DNA of 64,000 nt from Nocardia jinanensis (lineage in GTDB: Bacteria; Actinomycetota; Actinomycetes; Mycobacteriales; Mycobacteriaceae). The stretch spans positions 248,001 through 312,000 of the forward strand of contig NZ_BMMH01000003.1 of assembly GCF_014645735.1 (NCBI RefSeq), written 5' to 3'. Below are positions 27,135 to 36,550 of this stretch, piece by piece; the first letter of the stretch is position 1, and every line of letters starts with the position of its first letter. A program made the translations under genes and the position numbers. The notes under the pieces are model-generated. The model did no database searches. It had not been told where the DNA came from and was given only the letters and a program-made list of their open reading frames with translations.

Positions 27135-28180
27135 CGCTGATCGCGGATCTGCGGGTGACCCGCGGTGAATTCTCCCTGGACCTGGATCTCGACCTCGCGC
27201 CCGGGGAAGTTGTCGCGCTGCTGGGTCCCAACGGCGCCGGGAAGACCACCGCCCTGCGTGCGCTGGCCGGACTCACCCCGCTCACGGCGGGGACGATACG
27301 ACTCGGCGACCGGGTGTGGGATGCGCCGCCACGAGATTTCGTCCCACCCGAACACCGTTCGGTCGGGGTGGTCTTCCAGGACTATCTGCTCTTCGCCCAC
27401 CTCGACGCACTGGAGAACGTGGCCTTCGGGCTGCGCGCTCGTGGGCTGCGCCGGGCCGCCGCGCGCGAGCGGGCCACGCGCTGGCTGGAACGAGTGGGGC
27501 TGGCCGACTACACGCGTGCCCGGCCGCGGGCCCTGTCCGGCGGACAGGCCCAGCGGGTCGCGCTGGCCCGGGCTCTGGCCGTCGAACCGGAACTGCTGCT
27601 GCTGGACGAACCCCTCGCGGCGCTGGACGCGGCGACCCGGGTCCGGGTGCGGTCCGAACTCGCCCGTCATCTCGGCGACTATCCCGGGCATACGCTGCTG
27701 GTCACCCACGATCCGCTCGACGCCATGGTGCTCGCCGACCGGCTCGTCATCGTGGAGGACGGGACGGTGGTCCAGCAGGGCCCGCCCGGCGAGGTCGCGC
27801 GCCGGCCCCGCTCCGACTATGTCGCCGATCTCGTAGGGCTCAACCTGTTCCGCGGCACCGCCGCGGGCACTCTGGTCCGGCTCGACCGTGGTGGTCGACT
27901 CACCGTCGCCGAACCCGCCACCGGACCGGTGCATCTCACCTTCGCGCCGTCGGCGGTCGGCCTGCACCCCGAGCGACCCGCCGGCAGTCCGCGCAACATC
28001 TGGCCGGTGACCGTGGCCGGTCTCGAACAGCATGCCCACACCGTGCGGGTCCGGCTCGACGGCGCGGTCCCGGCGCTGGCGGATATCACCCCCGCCACCG
28101 TGGCGGATCTGCGGATCCGGCCGGGATCGGAGCTGTGGGCCGCGCTGAAGGCCACCGAGATCCACTGCTATCCGGCCTGA
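27131..28180 (+). CDS. modC: Molybdate ABC transporter, ATPase
   Basis: A 349-residue ATP-binding subunit. Walker A is GPNGAGKTT, the Q-loop VVFQDYLLFAHL, the signature LSGGQAQR, Walker B LLLLDEPLAALD and the switch VTHDPLD. Residues after about 240 form a C-terminal TOBE-like regulatory domain that in ModC binds molybdate. It drives uptake with ModA and ModB. It ends 7 bases before the convergent membrane-protein gene, with no room for a conventional terminator. Confidence 0.94.
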   Translation: MTLIADLRVTRGEFSLDLDLDLAPGEVVALLGPNGAGKTTALRALAGLTPLTAGTIRLGDRVWDAPPRDFVPPEHRSVGVVFQDYLLFAHLDALENVAFGLRARGLRRAAARERATRWLERVGLADYTRARPRALSGGQAQRVALARALAVEPELLLLDEPLAALDAATRVRVRSELARHLGDYPGHTLLVTHDPLDAMVLADRLVIVEDGTVVQQGPPGEVARRPRSDYVADLVGLNLFRGTAAGTLVRLDRGGRLTVAEPATGPVHLTFAPSAVGLHPERPAGSPRNIWPVTVAGLEQHAHTVRVRLDGAVPALADITPATVADLRIRPGSELWAALKATEIHCYPA

Positions 28181-28187
28181 CCCGTGG

Positions 28188-28598
28188 TCATCCGGTGATC
28201 CGCCGCAGACCGGTGTATTCCAGAGCCGCGAACGCCGCGACGACGAGGGCACCGCTGAGGAAGAACACGATTCCGGGGCCGGTGAGATCGAGCAGACCGA
28301 TGAACGGCAGCGCGAGCAGACCCAGCGCGGAGACCGAGTTGAACGCGACGACCCCCGCCGCGTGCCGGGGCGAGATCACCGGATAGCCGGCGATGAGCAG
28401 CAGCACCAGTGCACCACCGAGCATCGCGACACCGAACGGAACCGACCACGAGGTCGGCACCCCCAGCGGGTCCCGTAGCGGCACGGCACCGGCGAGCATC
28501 AGGACGCCGAAAGCGCCGGTGCCCCAGCCGTCGAGCCGCAGCGTGCGGCGCAGCAGGGCGTCGGAAGTCGTAGGGGCGGACAGGGTGGCGGTGCTCAT
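28188..28598 (-). CDS. Small four-segment membrane protein
   Basis: A 136-residue protein with four hydrophobic segments (about 29-45, 52-70, 84-105 and 112-130) and short connecting loops. ATG 28598 follows a GAGAGGCAG site. No motif of known function is evident. It is divergent from an XRE-MmyB regulator 122 bases away, a common pairing in actinobacteria in which the regulator controls the neighbour. Confidence 0.7.
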   Translation of the reverse strand: MSTATLSAPTTSDALLRRTLRLDGWGTGAFGVLMLAGAVPLRDPLGVPTSWSVPFGVAMLGGALVLLLIAGYPVISPRHAAGVVAFNSVSALGLLALPFIGLLDLTGPGIVFFLSGALVVAAFAALEYTGLRRITG

Positions 28599-28720
28599 GA
28601 TCGGCTGCCTCTCGAATCGGCGATGGTGGTTCCGGCACCGACTGTGCCGTCGCCCGGTCAGCGGTTCAATGACCTCGGAGGTCATGGCCGCCGCGCACCC
28701 ACCGCCGATACGCTCACGGC

Positions 28721-29551
28721 ATGAAGCTGCGTGCGGACAGGAACCTGTCGCGGATCGGTGCCCTGCTACGGGAATGGCGGCAGCGGCGGCGGTTGAGCCA
28801 GCTGGACCTGGCACTGGCCGCGGGCACCTCCGCGCGGCATCTGTCGTACGTGGAGACCGGGCGTTCGGCGCCGAGCCGGGATATGGTGCTGCGTCTGTCG
28901 CACACCTTGGATGTGCCGCTGCGGGAACGAAATACACTGCTCGTCGCCGCCGGATACGCGCCCGCATATCAGGAGAGCAGCCTCGACGACGACCATCTGG
29001 CGTCCGCGCGGGCGGCACTGGAACATATGCTCGCCGCCCATGAGCCCTATCCGGCGGTCGCGGTCGACCGCTGGTGGAACGTGGTCACCGCCAATACAGC
29101 GCTCACGGTCCTCACCGACGGCGTCCCCGCACGGCTGCTGGCCGACCGGCCCAATGTCTATCGGCTGGTCCTGCATCCAGAAGGTCTCGCCGCCCGGCTC
29201 GCCAACCCGCGCCAGGTGCGCGAGCAACTGCTGGAGCGGCTGGCGAGGCAGGCCGACACCACCGGCGACCCCCGATTGCGCGAACTCCACGAGGAGGTCA
29301 GCGAATATCCGGCCGTCGATACGGGGGCCGAGGAGGCCGGACCCACCGACCCGGGTCCGTTCCAGGTGCCGATCCGGGTACGTACACCCCACGGTGAACT
29401 CTCGTTGTTCGGCACCATGGCGACCTTCGGCGCACCGGCCGATGTGACACTGTCGGAACTGGCAGTCGAGCTGTTCTACCCACTCGACGAGTTCACGGCT
29501 CGGTTCCTCCGGGGACGGGCCGATGCGCTCTCGGCCGCTGTACCCGGCTGA
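28721..29551 (+). CDS. XRE regulator with MmyB-like ligand domain
   Basis: A 276-residue regulator. Residues 8-66 are an XRE helix-turn-helix (IGALLREWRQRRRLSQLDLALAAGTSARHLSYVETGRSAPSRDMVLRLS). The C-terminal region contains the MmyB signature PYPAVAVDRWWNVVTAN and an extended PAS-like ligand pocket, to which fatty acids bind in a structurally studied relative. It probably controls the divergent small membrane protein. The stop is 16 bases from the convergent RNase H gene. Confidence 0.9.
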   Translation: MKLRADRNLSRIGALLREWRQRRRLSQLDLALAAGTSARHLSYVETGRSAPSRDMVLRLSHTLDVPLRERNTLLVAAGYAPAYQESSLDDDHLASARAALEHMLAAHEPYPAVAVDRWWNVVTANTALTVLTDGVPARLLADRPNVYRLVLHPEGLAARLANPRQVREQLLERLARQADTTGDPRLRELHEEVSEYPAVDTGAEEAGPTDPGPFQVPIRVRTPHGELSLFGTMATFGAPADVTLSELAVELFYPLDEFTARFLRGRADALSAAVPG

Positions 29552-29567
29552 CGGGCAGCCACCGATC

Positions 29568-30728
29568 TCAGAGATAGCTCGTATCGTTGACCAGCCGGAC
29601 CGACGACCCACCGTCGGGATAGAACTCCGCGAGCGATAGCGATGCCAGGTCCAGATGCAGGCGGTACAACAGCGACGGCCCGACTCCCAACGCCAGTTGC
29701 AGCAGCGTCTTGATCGGCGTGACATGGCTGACCACCACGATATTCGCGCCCGGATACCGCGCGACCAGATCGCGTCGCACCGCTTCCACCCGTTCCCGCA
29801 CCTCGTCGAAGCTCTCGCCACCGGGGGCCCGCAGCGACGGATCGCCCAGCCATTCGGCGTGCAGATCCGGATCGCGGTCGGCGGCCTCGCGGAAGGTCAA
29901 TCCCTCCCATTCGCCGAAATCGGTCTCGGTAAGACCCTCGACGACCCGGACCTCGATACCGAGTGCCGCACCGGCCGCCTCGGCGGTTTCCCGGGCCCGG
30001 CCCAGCGGTGAGGTCACGATCGCGGAGATATCGCCCTTGGCGGCCAGCATCTTCGCCGCCCGGTCCGCCTGTTCCCGGCCCACCACCGTCAGCGGTGGGT
30101 TACCGCGACCGGAATAGCGCCGCTGCACCGACAATTCGGTCTGACCGTGCCGCAACAGCAGCAGCCGAGTGGGCCGGCCGGCCGCGCCGGTCCAGCCCGG
30201 CCCGGGGCCGGAGAGCCGGGCCGACGCGCTGCGCGAATCGGCCGCCGTATCGGCGACCTCGGTGGTGGGGGCCGGTCGAGCCGGAGCCGGATCGGCCGCG
30301 CGCACCTCCTCGACCAGCTTGGCGTCGTCCATGGCCTCGTTGGCCAGCCGGTCGGCATGGGAGTTCTCGGCACGCGGTATCCAGCGGTAGGTCACCTGCT
30401 CGAAATCCGCGGCCAGCCGGCGCGCGCGATCGGCGAGCGGGATCAGGGCCGCGTGTTTGATCTTCCACCGGCCCGACATCTGCTCGACCACGAGTTTGGA
30501 GTCCATCCGCACTGTGACGACCCGCGCACCGAGTTCGGCGGCCGCCTCCAGCCCGGCGATCAGCCCGCGGTACTCCGCGACATTATTGGTGGCGACACCC
30601 AGCGCCTCCCGGCGCTCGGCGAGCACTCCCACCCGGTCCGCGTCGAATACCACCGCGCCGTAACCCGCCGGTCCCGGGTTACCCCGGGATCCGCCGTCCG
30701 CCTCGACGACGACCTCGCGCACGCTCAT
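29568..30728 (-). CDS. RNase HI - phosphoglycerate-mutase-family phosphatase fusion
   Basis: A 386-residue bifunctional protein, the Rv2228c arrangement. The N-terminal RNase H domain (about 1-140) has VVEADGGSRGNPGPAGYGAVVFD and MDSKLVVEQMSGRWKIKH, supplying the metal-binding Asp/Glu set, and degrades RNA in RNA-DNA hybrids. After a Pro/Ala linker, the C-terminal histidine phosphatase domain begins at LLLLRHGQTELS with the second histidine in SHVTPI. This half is the CobC-type alpha-ribazole phosphatase, tying it to cobalamin genes downstream. The fusion is normal for this group. Confidence 0.93.
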   Translation of the reverse strand: MSVREVVVEADGGSRGNPGPAGYGAVVFDADRVGVLAERREALGVATNNVAEYRGLIAGLEAAAELGARVVTVRMDSKLVVEQMSGRWKIKHAALIPLADRARRLAADFEQVTYRWIPRAENSHADRLANEAMDDAKLVEEVRAADPAPARPAPTTEVADTAADSRSASARLSGPGPGWTGAAGRPTRLLLLRHGQTELSVQRRYSGRGNPPLTVVGREQADRAAKMLAAKGDISAIVTSPLGRARETAEAAGAALGIEVRVVEGLTETDFGEWEGLTFREAADRDPDLHAEWLGDPSLRAPGGESFDEVRERVEAVRRDLVARYPGANIVVVSHVTPIKTLLQLALGVGPSLLYRLHLDLASLSLAEFYPDGGSSVRLVNDTSYL

Positions 30729-30775
30729 ATCGGCCTCCCGCTCCCGCTACTCGGACCCCGCTGTCCGGCCCGGGC

Positions 30776-31513
30776 TCACAACCCGGATTCTTTGGTCCGC
30801 ACCAGCACCGCACCGCATTCCGAACACCGCACCACCTGTTCGGGCGCGGTTTTCGCGATACGGGCGATCTCGCCGCGGTCCAGTTCGATCCGGCAGGCTC
30901 CGCAGCGCCGGGCCTGCAGCAGTGCCGCGCCGATACCGTGGCTGCTGCGCTGCCGATCGTAGATGTTCAGCAGTTCCTCCGGGAACGCGCCGACCAGGTT
31001 CGCGCGGTCGGTTTCGCAGCGCTGCTGGGCCACCGCGAGATCGGCGAGGGCCTCGTCGCGGCGGTCACGCGCGGTGGCGAGTTCGGTTTCGGTGCGGTCG
31101 AGGCGGGCACCGGCGTGCTCGTGATCCGCGGCGGAGGCCTCACGCCGTTCCATCACCTCGAGCAGGTCGTCCTCGAGTACCGTGCGGCGGCGTTCCAGGC
31201 TGCCCAGCTCGTGCTGTAGTTCGGACAGTTGTTTGGCACCCACCGAGCCCGCTTCCAGCACACCGCGGTCACGGTCCTCACGTTTGCGGACCGCCTCGAT
31301 TTCCCCCTCGAGTTTGCGCATATCGCGGTCGAGATCGTCGAGCACGATCTCCACGGCCACGGCCGCGTCCTTGTGCGCGTTGCGTTCGGCCTCGAACCGG
31401 TCGACCTCCTGCTGTTCGGGGAGAACGCTGCGCCGGTGCGCGATCCGGGTCAGCTCGGCGTCGACCTCGGCGAGACGGAGCAGTTTGGCCTGAATCGATG
31501 GTTCGACATTCAA
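30776..31513 (-). CDS. Coiled-coil C4 zinc-ribbon protein
   Basis: A 245-residue protein: about 165 residues of almost continuous helix with coiled-coil heptads rich in Glu, Arg and Leu, then a C-terminal zinc ribbon with CGACRIELD and CSECGAVLV (four cysteines). This matches the Rv2229c family, whose exact role is unknown; the fold recalls a nucleic-acid or protein scaffold. No ATG is available at the right place; TTG 31513, 10 bases after GGGAG, is chosen because the helix begins there. It lies between RNase H/phosphatase and NIF3 in a leftward operon. Confidence 0.85.
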   Translation of the reverse strand: MNVEPSIQAKLLRLAEVDAELTRIAHRRSVLPEQQEVDRFEAERNAHKDAAVAVEIVLDDLDRDMRKLEGEIEAVRKREDRDRGVLEAGSVGAKQLSELQHELGSLERRRTVLEDDLLEVMERREASAADHEHAGARLDRTETELATARDRRDEALADLAVAQQRCETDRANLVGAFPEELLNIYDRQRSSHGIGAALLQARRCGACRIELDRGEIARIAKTAPEQVVRCSECGAVLVRTKESGL

Positions 31514-31629
31514 CGCGAACGAACTCCCTGCGCACTGTGGACGGATAAGGAAGTCCACCGTACTCCGCGCGGTGGGGACGGCGTCGCCGACCGGTCCGAA
31601 CCCGCAGGCCCGGATACCGGCGTCACGGA

Positions 31630-32751
31630 TCAGCCGCCGCAGCCGACCGTCCACGGGTCGGTGCGCACAGTGGACACCCGCGTTTCCAGTTCCGGGAGCC
31701 CGGCCGCGGCCACGGCGGCCGCCTGGGCGCACCAGGGGAACTCCGTCGCCCAGTGGGCCGCGTCGATCAACGCGGGACCCGAACGGCGCAGATGCTCGTC
31801 GGCCGGGTGATGGCGCAGGTCGGCGGTGAGATAGGCGTCGACCCCGCGGCGGGCGGCAGTGTCGAGCAGGGAATCACCCGCACCACCGCAGACAGCCACC
31901 GTGCGCAGCACCCGGTCCGGCTCACCCGCGGCGCGCACGCCCCAGGCCGTTTCCGGCAGGGCGGCGGCGGCGCGGGCGGTGAACTCGCGCAGTGTCAGCG
32001 GTGCGGCCAGTGTGCCTATCCGGCCGAGGCCCTGGTTTCCGGTGAGTGCGGCCCGTTCGGTCACGTGGTACGCGGGCTCCTCGTACGGATGCGCCGTCCG
32101 CAGCGCCGCGAGCACCGCCGCACGCGACCCCGGCGCGGCGACCACCTCGAGCCGCTCCTCCGCCACCCGGGCCAGCTCGCCCACCGTCCCGAGCGCCGGG
32201 TTCGCGCCGTCCAGCGGCCGGAACTGGCCGGTGCCGGTGACCCGCCACGCCGCTTCCCGATAGTCCCCGGCGCCGCCCGCTCCCGCGGCGAACAGCGCCG
32301 CCAAGACCGCGGCGGCGTGTTCCGGCGGGACCTGAACCGTCCATTTGTCCACGGCAGGAACATATTTCGGGTCCAGCGGGCCAGTAACGGTCAATCCGAG
32401 CGCCTCGGCCAAGGCGTCGGAGACACCGGGATCGGCGGAATCGGCGTTCGTATGCGCGGTGAACAGTGCGCAGCCGGAGCGGATCAGCCGATGGATCAGG
32501 GCTCCCTTGGGGCGGTCGGCCGACACGCTGTCCACGCCCCGTAACAGCAGAGGATGGTGGGCCACCACGGCCTGGGCGCCCCACCGCACCGCCTCGTCCA
32601 CCACGCCCGCGGTGACATCGACGGCGAACAACACCCGCCGCACGGTCTCCGCCGGATCCCCGCACACCAGGCCCACCGAATCCCACGGTTCGGCCAGCCG
32701 CGGCGGGTAGGCCGTCTCCAGCGTCGCGACGAGTTCGGCAAGGGTGGCCAC
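31630..32751 (-). CDS. NIF3 family (GTP cyclohydrolase I type 2-like) protein
   Basis: A 373-residue NIF3-family protein with the two-metal site: VVAHHPLLL near residue 62, FTAHTNAD near residue 100, and the far C-terminal DAAHWATEF. An inserted central domain (about residues 125-230, including [10 protein letters not shown]) is the PII-like/CutA-like insert of long NIF3 proteins. Members bind metals and have been linked to folate or nucleotide metabolism, but the in vivo reaction is unsettled. GTG 32751 sits behind GAGGAAGG. It is equivalent to Rv2230c in the same order. Confidence 0.88.
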   Translation of the reverse strand: MATLAELVATLETAYPPRLAEPWDSVGLVCGDPAETVRRVLFAVDVTAGVVDEAVRWGAQAVVAHHPLLLRGVDSVSADRPKGALIHRLIRSGCALFTAHTNADSADPGVSDALAEALGLTVTGPLDPKYVPAVDKWTVQVPPEHAAAVLAALFAAGAGGAGDYREAAWRVTGTGQFRPLDGANPALGTVGELARVAEERLEVVAAPGSRAAVLAALRTAHPYEEPAYHVTERAALTGNQGLGRIGTLAAPLTLREFTARAAAALPETAWGVRAAGEPDRVLRTVAVCGGAGDSLLDTAARRGVDAYLTADLRHHPADEHLRRSGPALIDAAHWATEFPWCAQAAAVAAAGLPELETRVSTVRTDPWTVGCGG

Positions 32752-32857
32752 GGCGCACCTTCCTCTCGGAGCTCTCAGGGCTTCGTCGGCGACAATCATG
32801 TCGCGCGTATTCCGTTCCGGGGCGGTCGGTCCACCCAGCCGCGGTGGTACCGGGGCG

Positions 32858-33901
32858 CTAGACCAGGCGTCCGGCGTTGCCGAACGCCTCCACCAGCCGG
32901 TCGACGTCCGCGGGCGGCCGGACCGCGACCCGCATATGCCCCGGCCCCAGACCCGGGAACGTATCGCCGCGCCGTACCGCGATCCCGTGCCGGCGCAGAT
33001 ATTCACGCAGTATCTCGCCGCGTTCCACTTCCAGCAGCAGGAACGGCGCCTCGGCCGGAGATCGCACCGCGACCCCGGCGCCGGTCAGTTGCGCGACCAT
33101 GGCCATCCGGTGCTCGCCGATCTCCGCCGCCCGCGCCGCGGTTTCCGCGAGAGCGCGCGGCGAGGCGGTGGCCGCGATCGCGGTGAGCTGGAGGGTACCC
33201 ACCGGCCAGTGCGCCCGGCCCCGGACCAACCGTCCCAGCACCTCGGGCGCCCCGAGCAGATAACCGCAGCGCAACCCGGCCAGCGCCCAGGTCTTGGTGA
33301 GACTGCGCAACACCAGTAGTCCCTCCCCTGCCTCGGCGGCCAGCGACTCCGGCTCGCCGGGCACCGCGTCCATGAAGGCCTCGTCCACCACCACGATCCG
33401 CCCCGGTCGCAGCAATGCGCGCACGACCTCGGCCGGATGCAGTACCGAGGTCGGGTTGGTCGGGTTGCCGATCACCACCAGGTCGGCCTCTTCGGGGACC
33501 AGAGTCGGGTCGAGGGCGTAGGGCGGTTCCAGCAGCACCCGGTGCACTGGGATACCGGCCTCGCGCAACGCGAACTCGGGTTCGGTGAACGACGGGTGCA
33601 CCACCGCCGCCAGCCGGGGCTCGAGCCGCGGGAGCAGAGCGAAGCCCTCCGCTCCACCGGCCAGCGTCAGGACATGATCGGGCGCGACCCCGTGCCGGGC
33701 GGCCACGGTCTCCCGGGCGTGCCGCTCGTCCGCGGCGGCCGGGTACCGGCCTAGTGAGTCCAGGGCGGAGACCAGCCGGTCACGCAGCCAGCGTGGTGGC
33801 GCGGCGCCCTGGACATTCACCGCGAAATCGAGCAGACCCGGCTGGGCTTCCACATCACCGTGATGACGCAGCCCGGCGAAATCGACATGATCGGTGAGCA
33901 T
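32858..33901 (-). CDS. cobC: Threonine-phosphate decarboxylase-like aminotransferase
   Basis: A 347-residue class I/II PLP enzyme. The PLP lysine is in [16 protein letters not shown]. The [10 protein letters not shown] asparagine segment and VVDEAF aspartate are present, and the final RVAVRPP carries the substrate-carboxylate Arg. The CobC type of cobalamin synthesis makes aminopropanol phosphate from threonine phosphate for the nucleotide-loop arm of B12. It lies in the NIF3-cobC-cobD neighbourhood as in M. tuberculosis (Rv2231c). ATG 33901 is used; the longer frame upstream overlaps the phosphatase gene on the other strand. Confidence 0.85.
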   Translation of the reverse strand: MLTDHVDFAGLRHHGDVEAQPGLLDFAVNVQGAAPPRWLRDRLVSALDSLGRYPAAADERHARETVAARHGVAPDHVLTLAGGAEGFALLPRLEPRLAAVVHPSFTEPEFALREAGIPVHRVLLEPPYALDPTLVPEEADLVVIGNPTNPTSVLHPAEVVRALLRPGRIVVVDEAFMDAVPGEPESLAAEAGEGLLVLRSLTKTWALAGLRCGYLLGAPEVLGRLVRGRAHWPVGTLQLTAIAATASPRALAETAARAAEIGEHRMAMVAQLTGAGVAVRSPAEAPFLLLEVERGEILREYLRRHGIAVRRGDTFPGLGPGHMRVAVRPPADVDRLVEAFGNAGRLV

Positions 33902-33953
33902 GAGACGCACCCTACGTGGCGCCCCGGGCGACCGACCCGCCAGAATGGTTGTC

Positions 33954-34451
33954 GTGGGTGAGCTGCACATATCGTTCGTCTGTACCGGCAATATCTGCCG
34001 GTCGCCGATGGCGGAGAAGATTCTGCTGGGGCATCTGTCCCGGGCCGGTCTGGACGACCGGGTCCGGGTGAGCAGTGCGGGCACCCACGACTGGCACGCC
34101 GGGTCCGCGGCCGACCCGCGCACCACCGCCACCCTGCGCCGCCACGGCTATCCGACCGGACACCGGGCCACCGGGTTCGGCACCGAACACGCCGACGCCG
34201 ACCTGATCGTCGGGATGACCACCGAACACGACCGCAACCTCGCGGTACGCGGTATCCCCTTCCAGCGCCGCCGGTTGCTGCGCAGTTTCGATCCGGGCGC
34301 CGACGGGACCGAGGTACCCGATCCGTATTACGGCGGGACCGAGGAATTCGAGCTGGTGCGCGAGCAGATCGAGGCCGCGGTCCCGGGCCTGCTCGATTGG
34401 GTTCGCGCCGCGCTCACCGCCCGGGCACCGGTCAGCGATGGTGCGGCCTGA
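33954..34451 (+). CDS. ptpA: Low-molecular-weight protein tyrosine phosphatase
   Basis: A 165-residue LMW-PTP. The P-loop is VCTGNICRSPMAEK (Cys10, Cys15, Arg16) and the general-acid loop is DPYYGG. It dephosphorylates phosphotyrosine; in M. tuberculosis PtpA is a secreted virulence factor, but nothing in the sequence proves secretion here. GTG 33954 gives an N-terminus like the mycobacterial protein; ATG 33945 is an alternative. CAGAAT about 8 bases upstream could be a -10 giving a leaderless message. Its TGA overlaps the next gene's ATG. Confidence 0.9.
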   Translation: MGELHISFVCTGNICRSPMAEKILLGHLSRAGLDDRVRVSSAGTHDWHAGSAADPRTTATLRRHGYPTGHRATGFGTEHADADLIVGMTTEHDRNLAVRGIPFQRRRLLRSFDPGADGTEVPDPYYGGTEEFELVREQIEAAVPGLLDWVRAALTARAPVSDGAA

Positions 34452-35320
34452 TGCGCCGCCTGTCTTTTCTGCTGCGCCCCGGCTGGTTGATCCTGGCCGT
34501 GGTGGTCGTGGCCTTCGCGTACCTGTGTTTCACCGTGCTCGCGCCCTGGCAGCTCGGTAAGAACGAGACCACCTCCGAACGCAATGAACTCATCGCCGAA
34601 TCGGTGCACGCCGATCCGGTGGCGGTCACCGATATTCTCGACGGCGCCGCGACGGGGGCGGCCACGGAATGGCGGAAGGTGTACGCCGAGGGCAGCTACG
34701 TACCCGATTCGACCGTGCTGGTCCGGCTGCGTCATCTCGACGGCGCGCCCGGCTTCGGAGTGTTGTCCGCGTTCGCCCTCACCGACGGACGCACCCTACT
34801 CGTGGACCGTGGCCTGGTGGCGGCAGTCGACGGATCGCAGCCGCCGCCGATCGACCCCCCGCCCACCGGCGTGCAGCGGGTCGAGGGCCGGGTCCGGGTC
34901 TCGGAGAACGTCGATCCGCAGCGCACGCCCGCGGTCCAGGGGGGTATCCCGCACGTCTATTCGATCGATGTCCCGCAGGAGACCACGGTCCTCGGACTCC
35001 CGCTGACCCCGCTCCCCGTCGGTGCCCGCGGCGCCTATCTGCAGCTGTCGGAGGACCAGCCGGGCGCGTTCACACCGGTTCCGCTGCCCCAGCTCGATGC
35101 CGGACCCTATCTCTCCTACGGGCTGCAATGGCTCGCCTTCGGCATCATGGCGCCGCTGGGGCTGGGGTATTTCGCCTGGGCCGAGATCCGCGAACGCCGC
35201 AAACAGCGCCGCCCGGTGCCGAAAACCGGGTCCGGTGCCGCCGAGCTCGGTACCGCCGCACCCGAACCCGTCACCACCGAAGCCCGTCTGGCCGACCGTT
35301 ACGGCCGCGACCGGCCCTGA
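34451..35320 (+). CDS. SURF1 family cytochrome-oxidase biogenesis protein
   Basis: A 289-residue membrane protein with the SURF1 topology: a first transmembrane helix at about residues 10-30 (LILAVVVVAFAYLCFTVL) followed by APWQLGKN, a large extracytoplasmic loop with VLVDRGLV, and a second helix near residues 220-245 with YGLQWLAFG. SURF1 supports haem a insertion in cytochrome c oxidase. A Pro/Arg tail follows. Start ATG 34451 overlaps the ptpA stop (TGATG). Confidence 0.9.
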   Translation: MRRLSFLLRPGWLILAVVVVAFAYLCFTVLAPWQLGKNETTSERNELIAESVHADPVAVTDILDGAATGAATEWRKVYAEGSYVPDSTVLVRLRHLDGAPGFGVLSAFALTDGRTLLVDRGLVAAVDGSQPPPIDPPPTGVQRVEGRVRVSENVDPQRTPAVQGGIPHVYSIDVPQETTVLGLPLTPLPVGARGAYLQLSEDQPGAFTPVPLPQLDAGPYLSYGLQWLAFGIMAPLGLGYFAWAEIRERRKQRRPVPKTGSGAAELGTAAPEPVTTEARLADRYGRDRP

Positions 35321-35362
35321 TACCGGGCGCCCCGCTTCTCCCGGCGGGGCCGATACCCGGCC

Positions 35363-36319
35363 TCAGCCACGCGCGGACCGGCCGCGCATGCGGTCCCACA
35401 GCACCGCGCTCAGCGGCGCGAGCACCGCGGCCGAGATCACTGCCGCGTACTGCACCAGTTCCGACAGCCGCACGGCCCGGCGCAGATCACCGACCGCGGG
35501 CGCCGGCCCCCGGCCCAGTTCCGGCCGCTGTTCGACCCCGTGGCGATATTCGGTACGTCCGCCGAGCCGGACACCGAGCGCCCCGGCCGCCGCGGCTTCC
35601 ACCACTCCGGCGTTCGGGCTCGGATGCCGGTGCGCATCCCGGCGCCAGGTCCGCAACACCGTACCGGGGCGGCCGCCGACCAGCGGCGCCACCAGGGCGG
35701 TGAGCAGCCCGGTCATCCGGGCCGGAAGCAGATTCGCCATATCGTCGACGCGGGCGGCCGCCCATCCGAAATGCCGATACCGCTGGTTGCGGTAGCCGAT
35801 CATGGCATCGAGGGTGTTGACCGCCCGGTAGCCCAGCAGTCCGGGAACACCGGCCACCGCACCCCACAGCAGTGGCGCGACCGCGGCATCGGAGGTGTTC
35901 TCGGCGATCGATTCCAGCGCGGCCCGGGCCAGCCCGTCCGTGTCGAGCGCCTCCGGATCGCGCCCGCAGAGCGAAGGCAGCAGTTCCCGGGCGGCGGTCA
36001 GATCGCCGGCTTCCAGCCGATCGGCCATCATCCGACCGGTCCGCGCCAGGCTCCGTCCGCCCAGGACCGTCCAGGTCGCCGCGGCCACAGGTATCGCACC
36101 ACCCCGACGCAGCACCGCACCCAGGCCGATCACCGACCCCACCAGCACCAGTTCGTGAACCACCCCCGCCCGCCGGTGATCGGCATAGGTCACCGATTCC
36201 AGCGACGCGGCCAGCATCCCGAACCCCGCCACCGGATGCCCCCGCCGGGGATCGCCGGCCGCCCGATCGATGGCGAAGCCGATCAGCAGACCCGCCGCGG
36301 TCGAAACGCCTCTGTGCAC
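35363..36319 (-). CDS. cobD: Cobalamin biosynthesis protein CobD/CbiB
   Basis: A 318-residue multi-pass membrane protein that attaches aminopropanol (phosphate) to cobyric acid, making cobinamide. Family segments are DRAAGDPRRGHPVAGFG, LARAALESIAENTSDA, GYRAVNTLDAMIGYRN, the WAAARVDDMANLLPAR motif and SPNAGVVEAAAAGALGVRLGG. GTG 36319 begins the protein close to the first membrane segment. No cobalamin riboswitch is recognisable upstream. It converges on SURF1 across a GC-rich hairpin near 35322-35360. Confidence 0.92.
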   Translation of the reverse strand: MHRGVSTAAGLLIGFAIDRAAGDPRRGHPVAGFGMLAASLESVTYADHRRAGVVHELVLVGSVIGLGAVLRRGGAIPVAAATWTVLGGRSLARTGRMMADRLEAGDLTAARELLPSLCGRDPEALDTDGLARAALESIAENTSDAAVAPLLWGAVAGVPGLLGYRAVNTLDAMIGYRNQRYRHFGWAAARVDDMANLLPARMTGLLTALVAPLVGGRPGTVLRTWRRDAHRHPSPNAGVVEAAAAGALGVRLGGRTEYRHGVEQRPELGRGPAPAVGDLRRAVRLSELVQYAAVISAAVLAPLSAVLWDRMRGRSARG

Positions 36320-36550
36320 CGGGTGAGCGTATCCAGCGCCGAGGTTCCGCCCGCGCAGGGGACGAGCGGGCGGAGGAATTCGGGCGACGGGTACCGGTGC
36401 TGGCAGGATCGACGCGGCACGGCCGATACCGCCGCGACCGGACCACCGTCGGCGACCCACCCCGCTCCGATGTCACACATCGGATGCGAGCATCGTCGAC
36501 CACGCGAGACCAACGCCCGACCGTGGGCAACGACCGAACGGGGAACCGCA

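Noticed and set aside
35540..36550. N-terminal extension of the SigJ frame by over 330 codons
   Set aside because: It lies opposite cobD and has shadow composition; the SigJ domain begins at GTG 36551.
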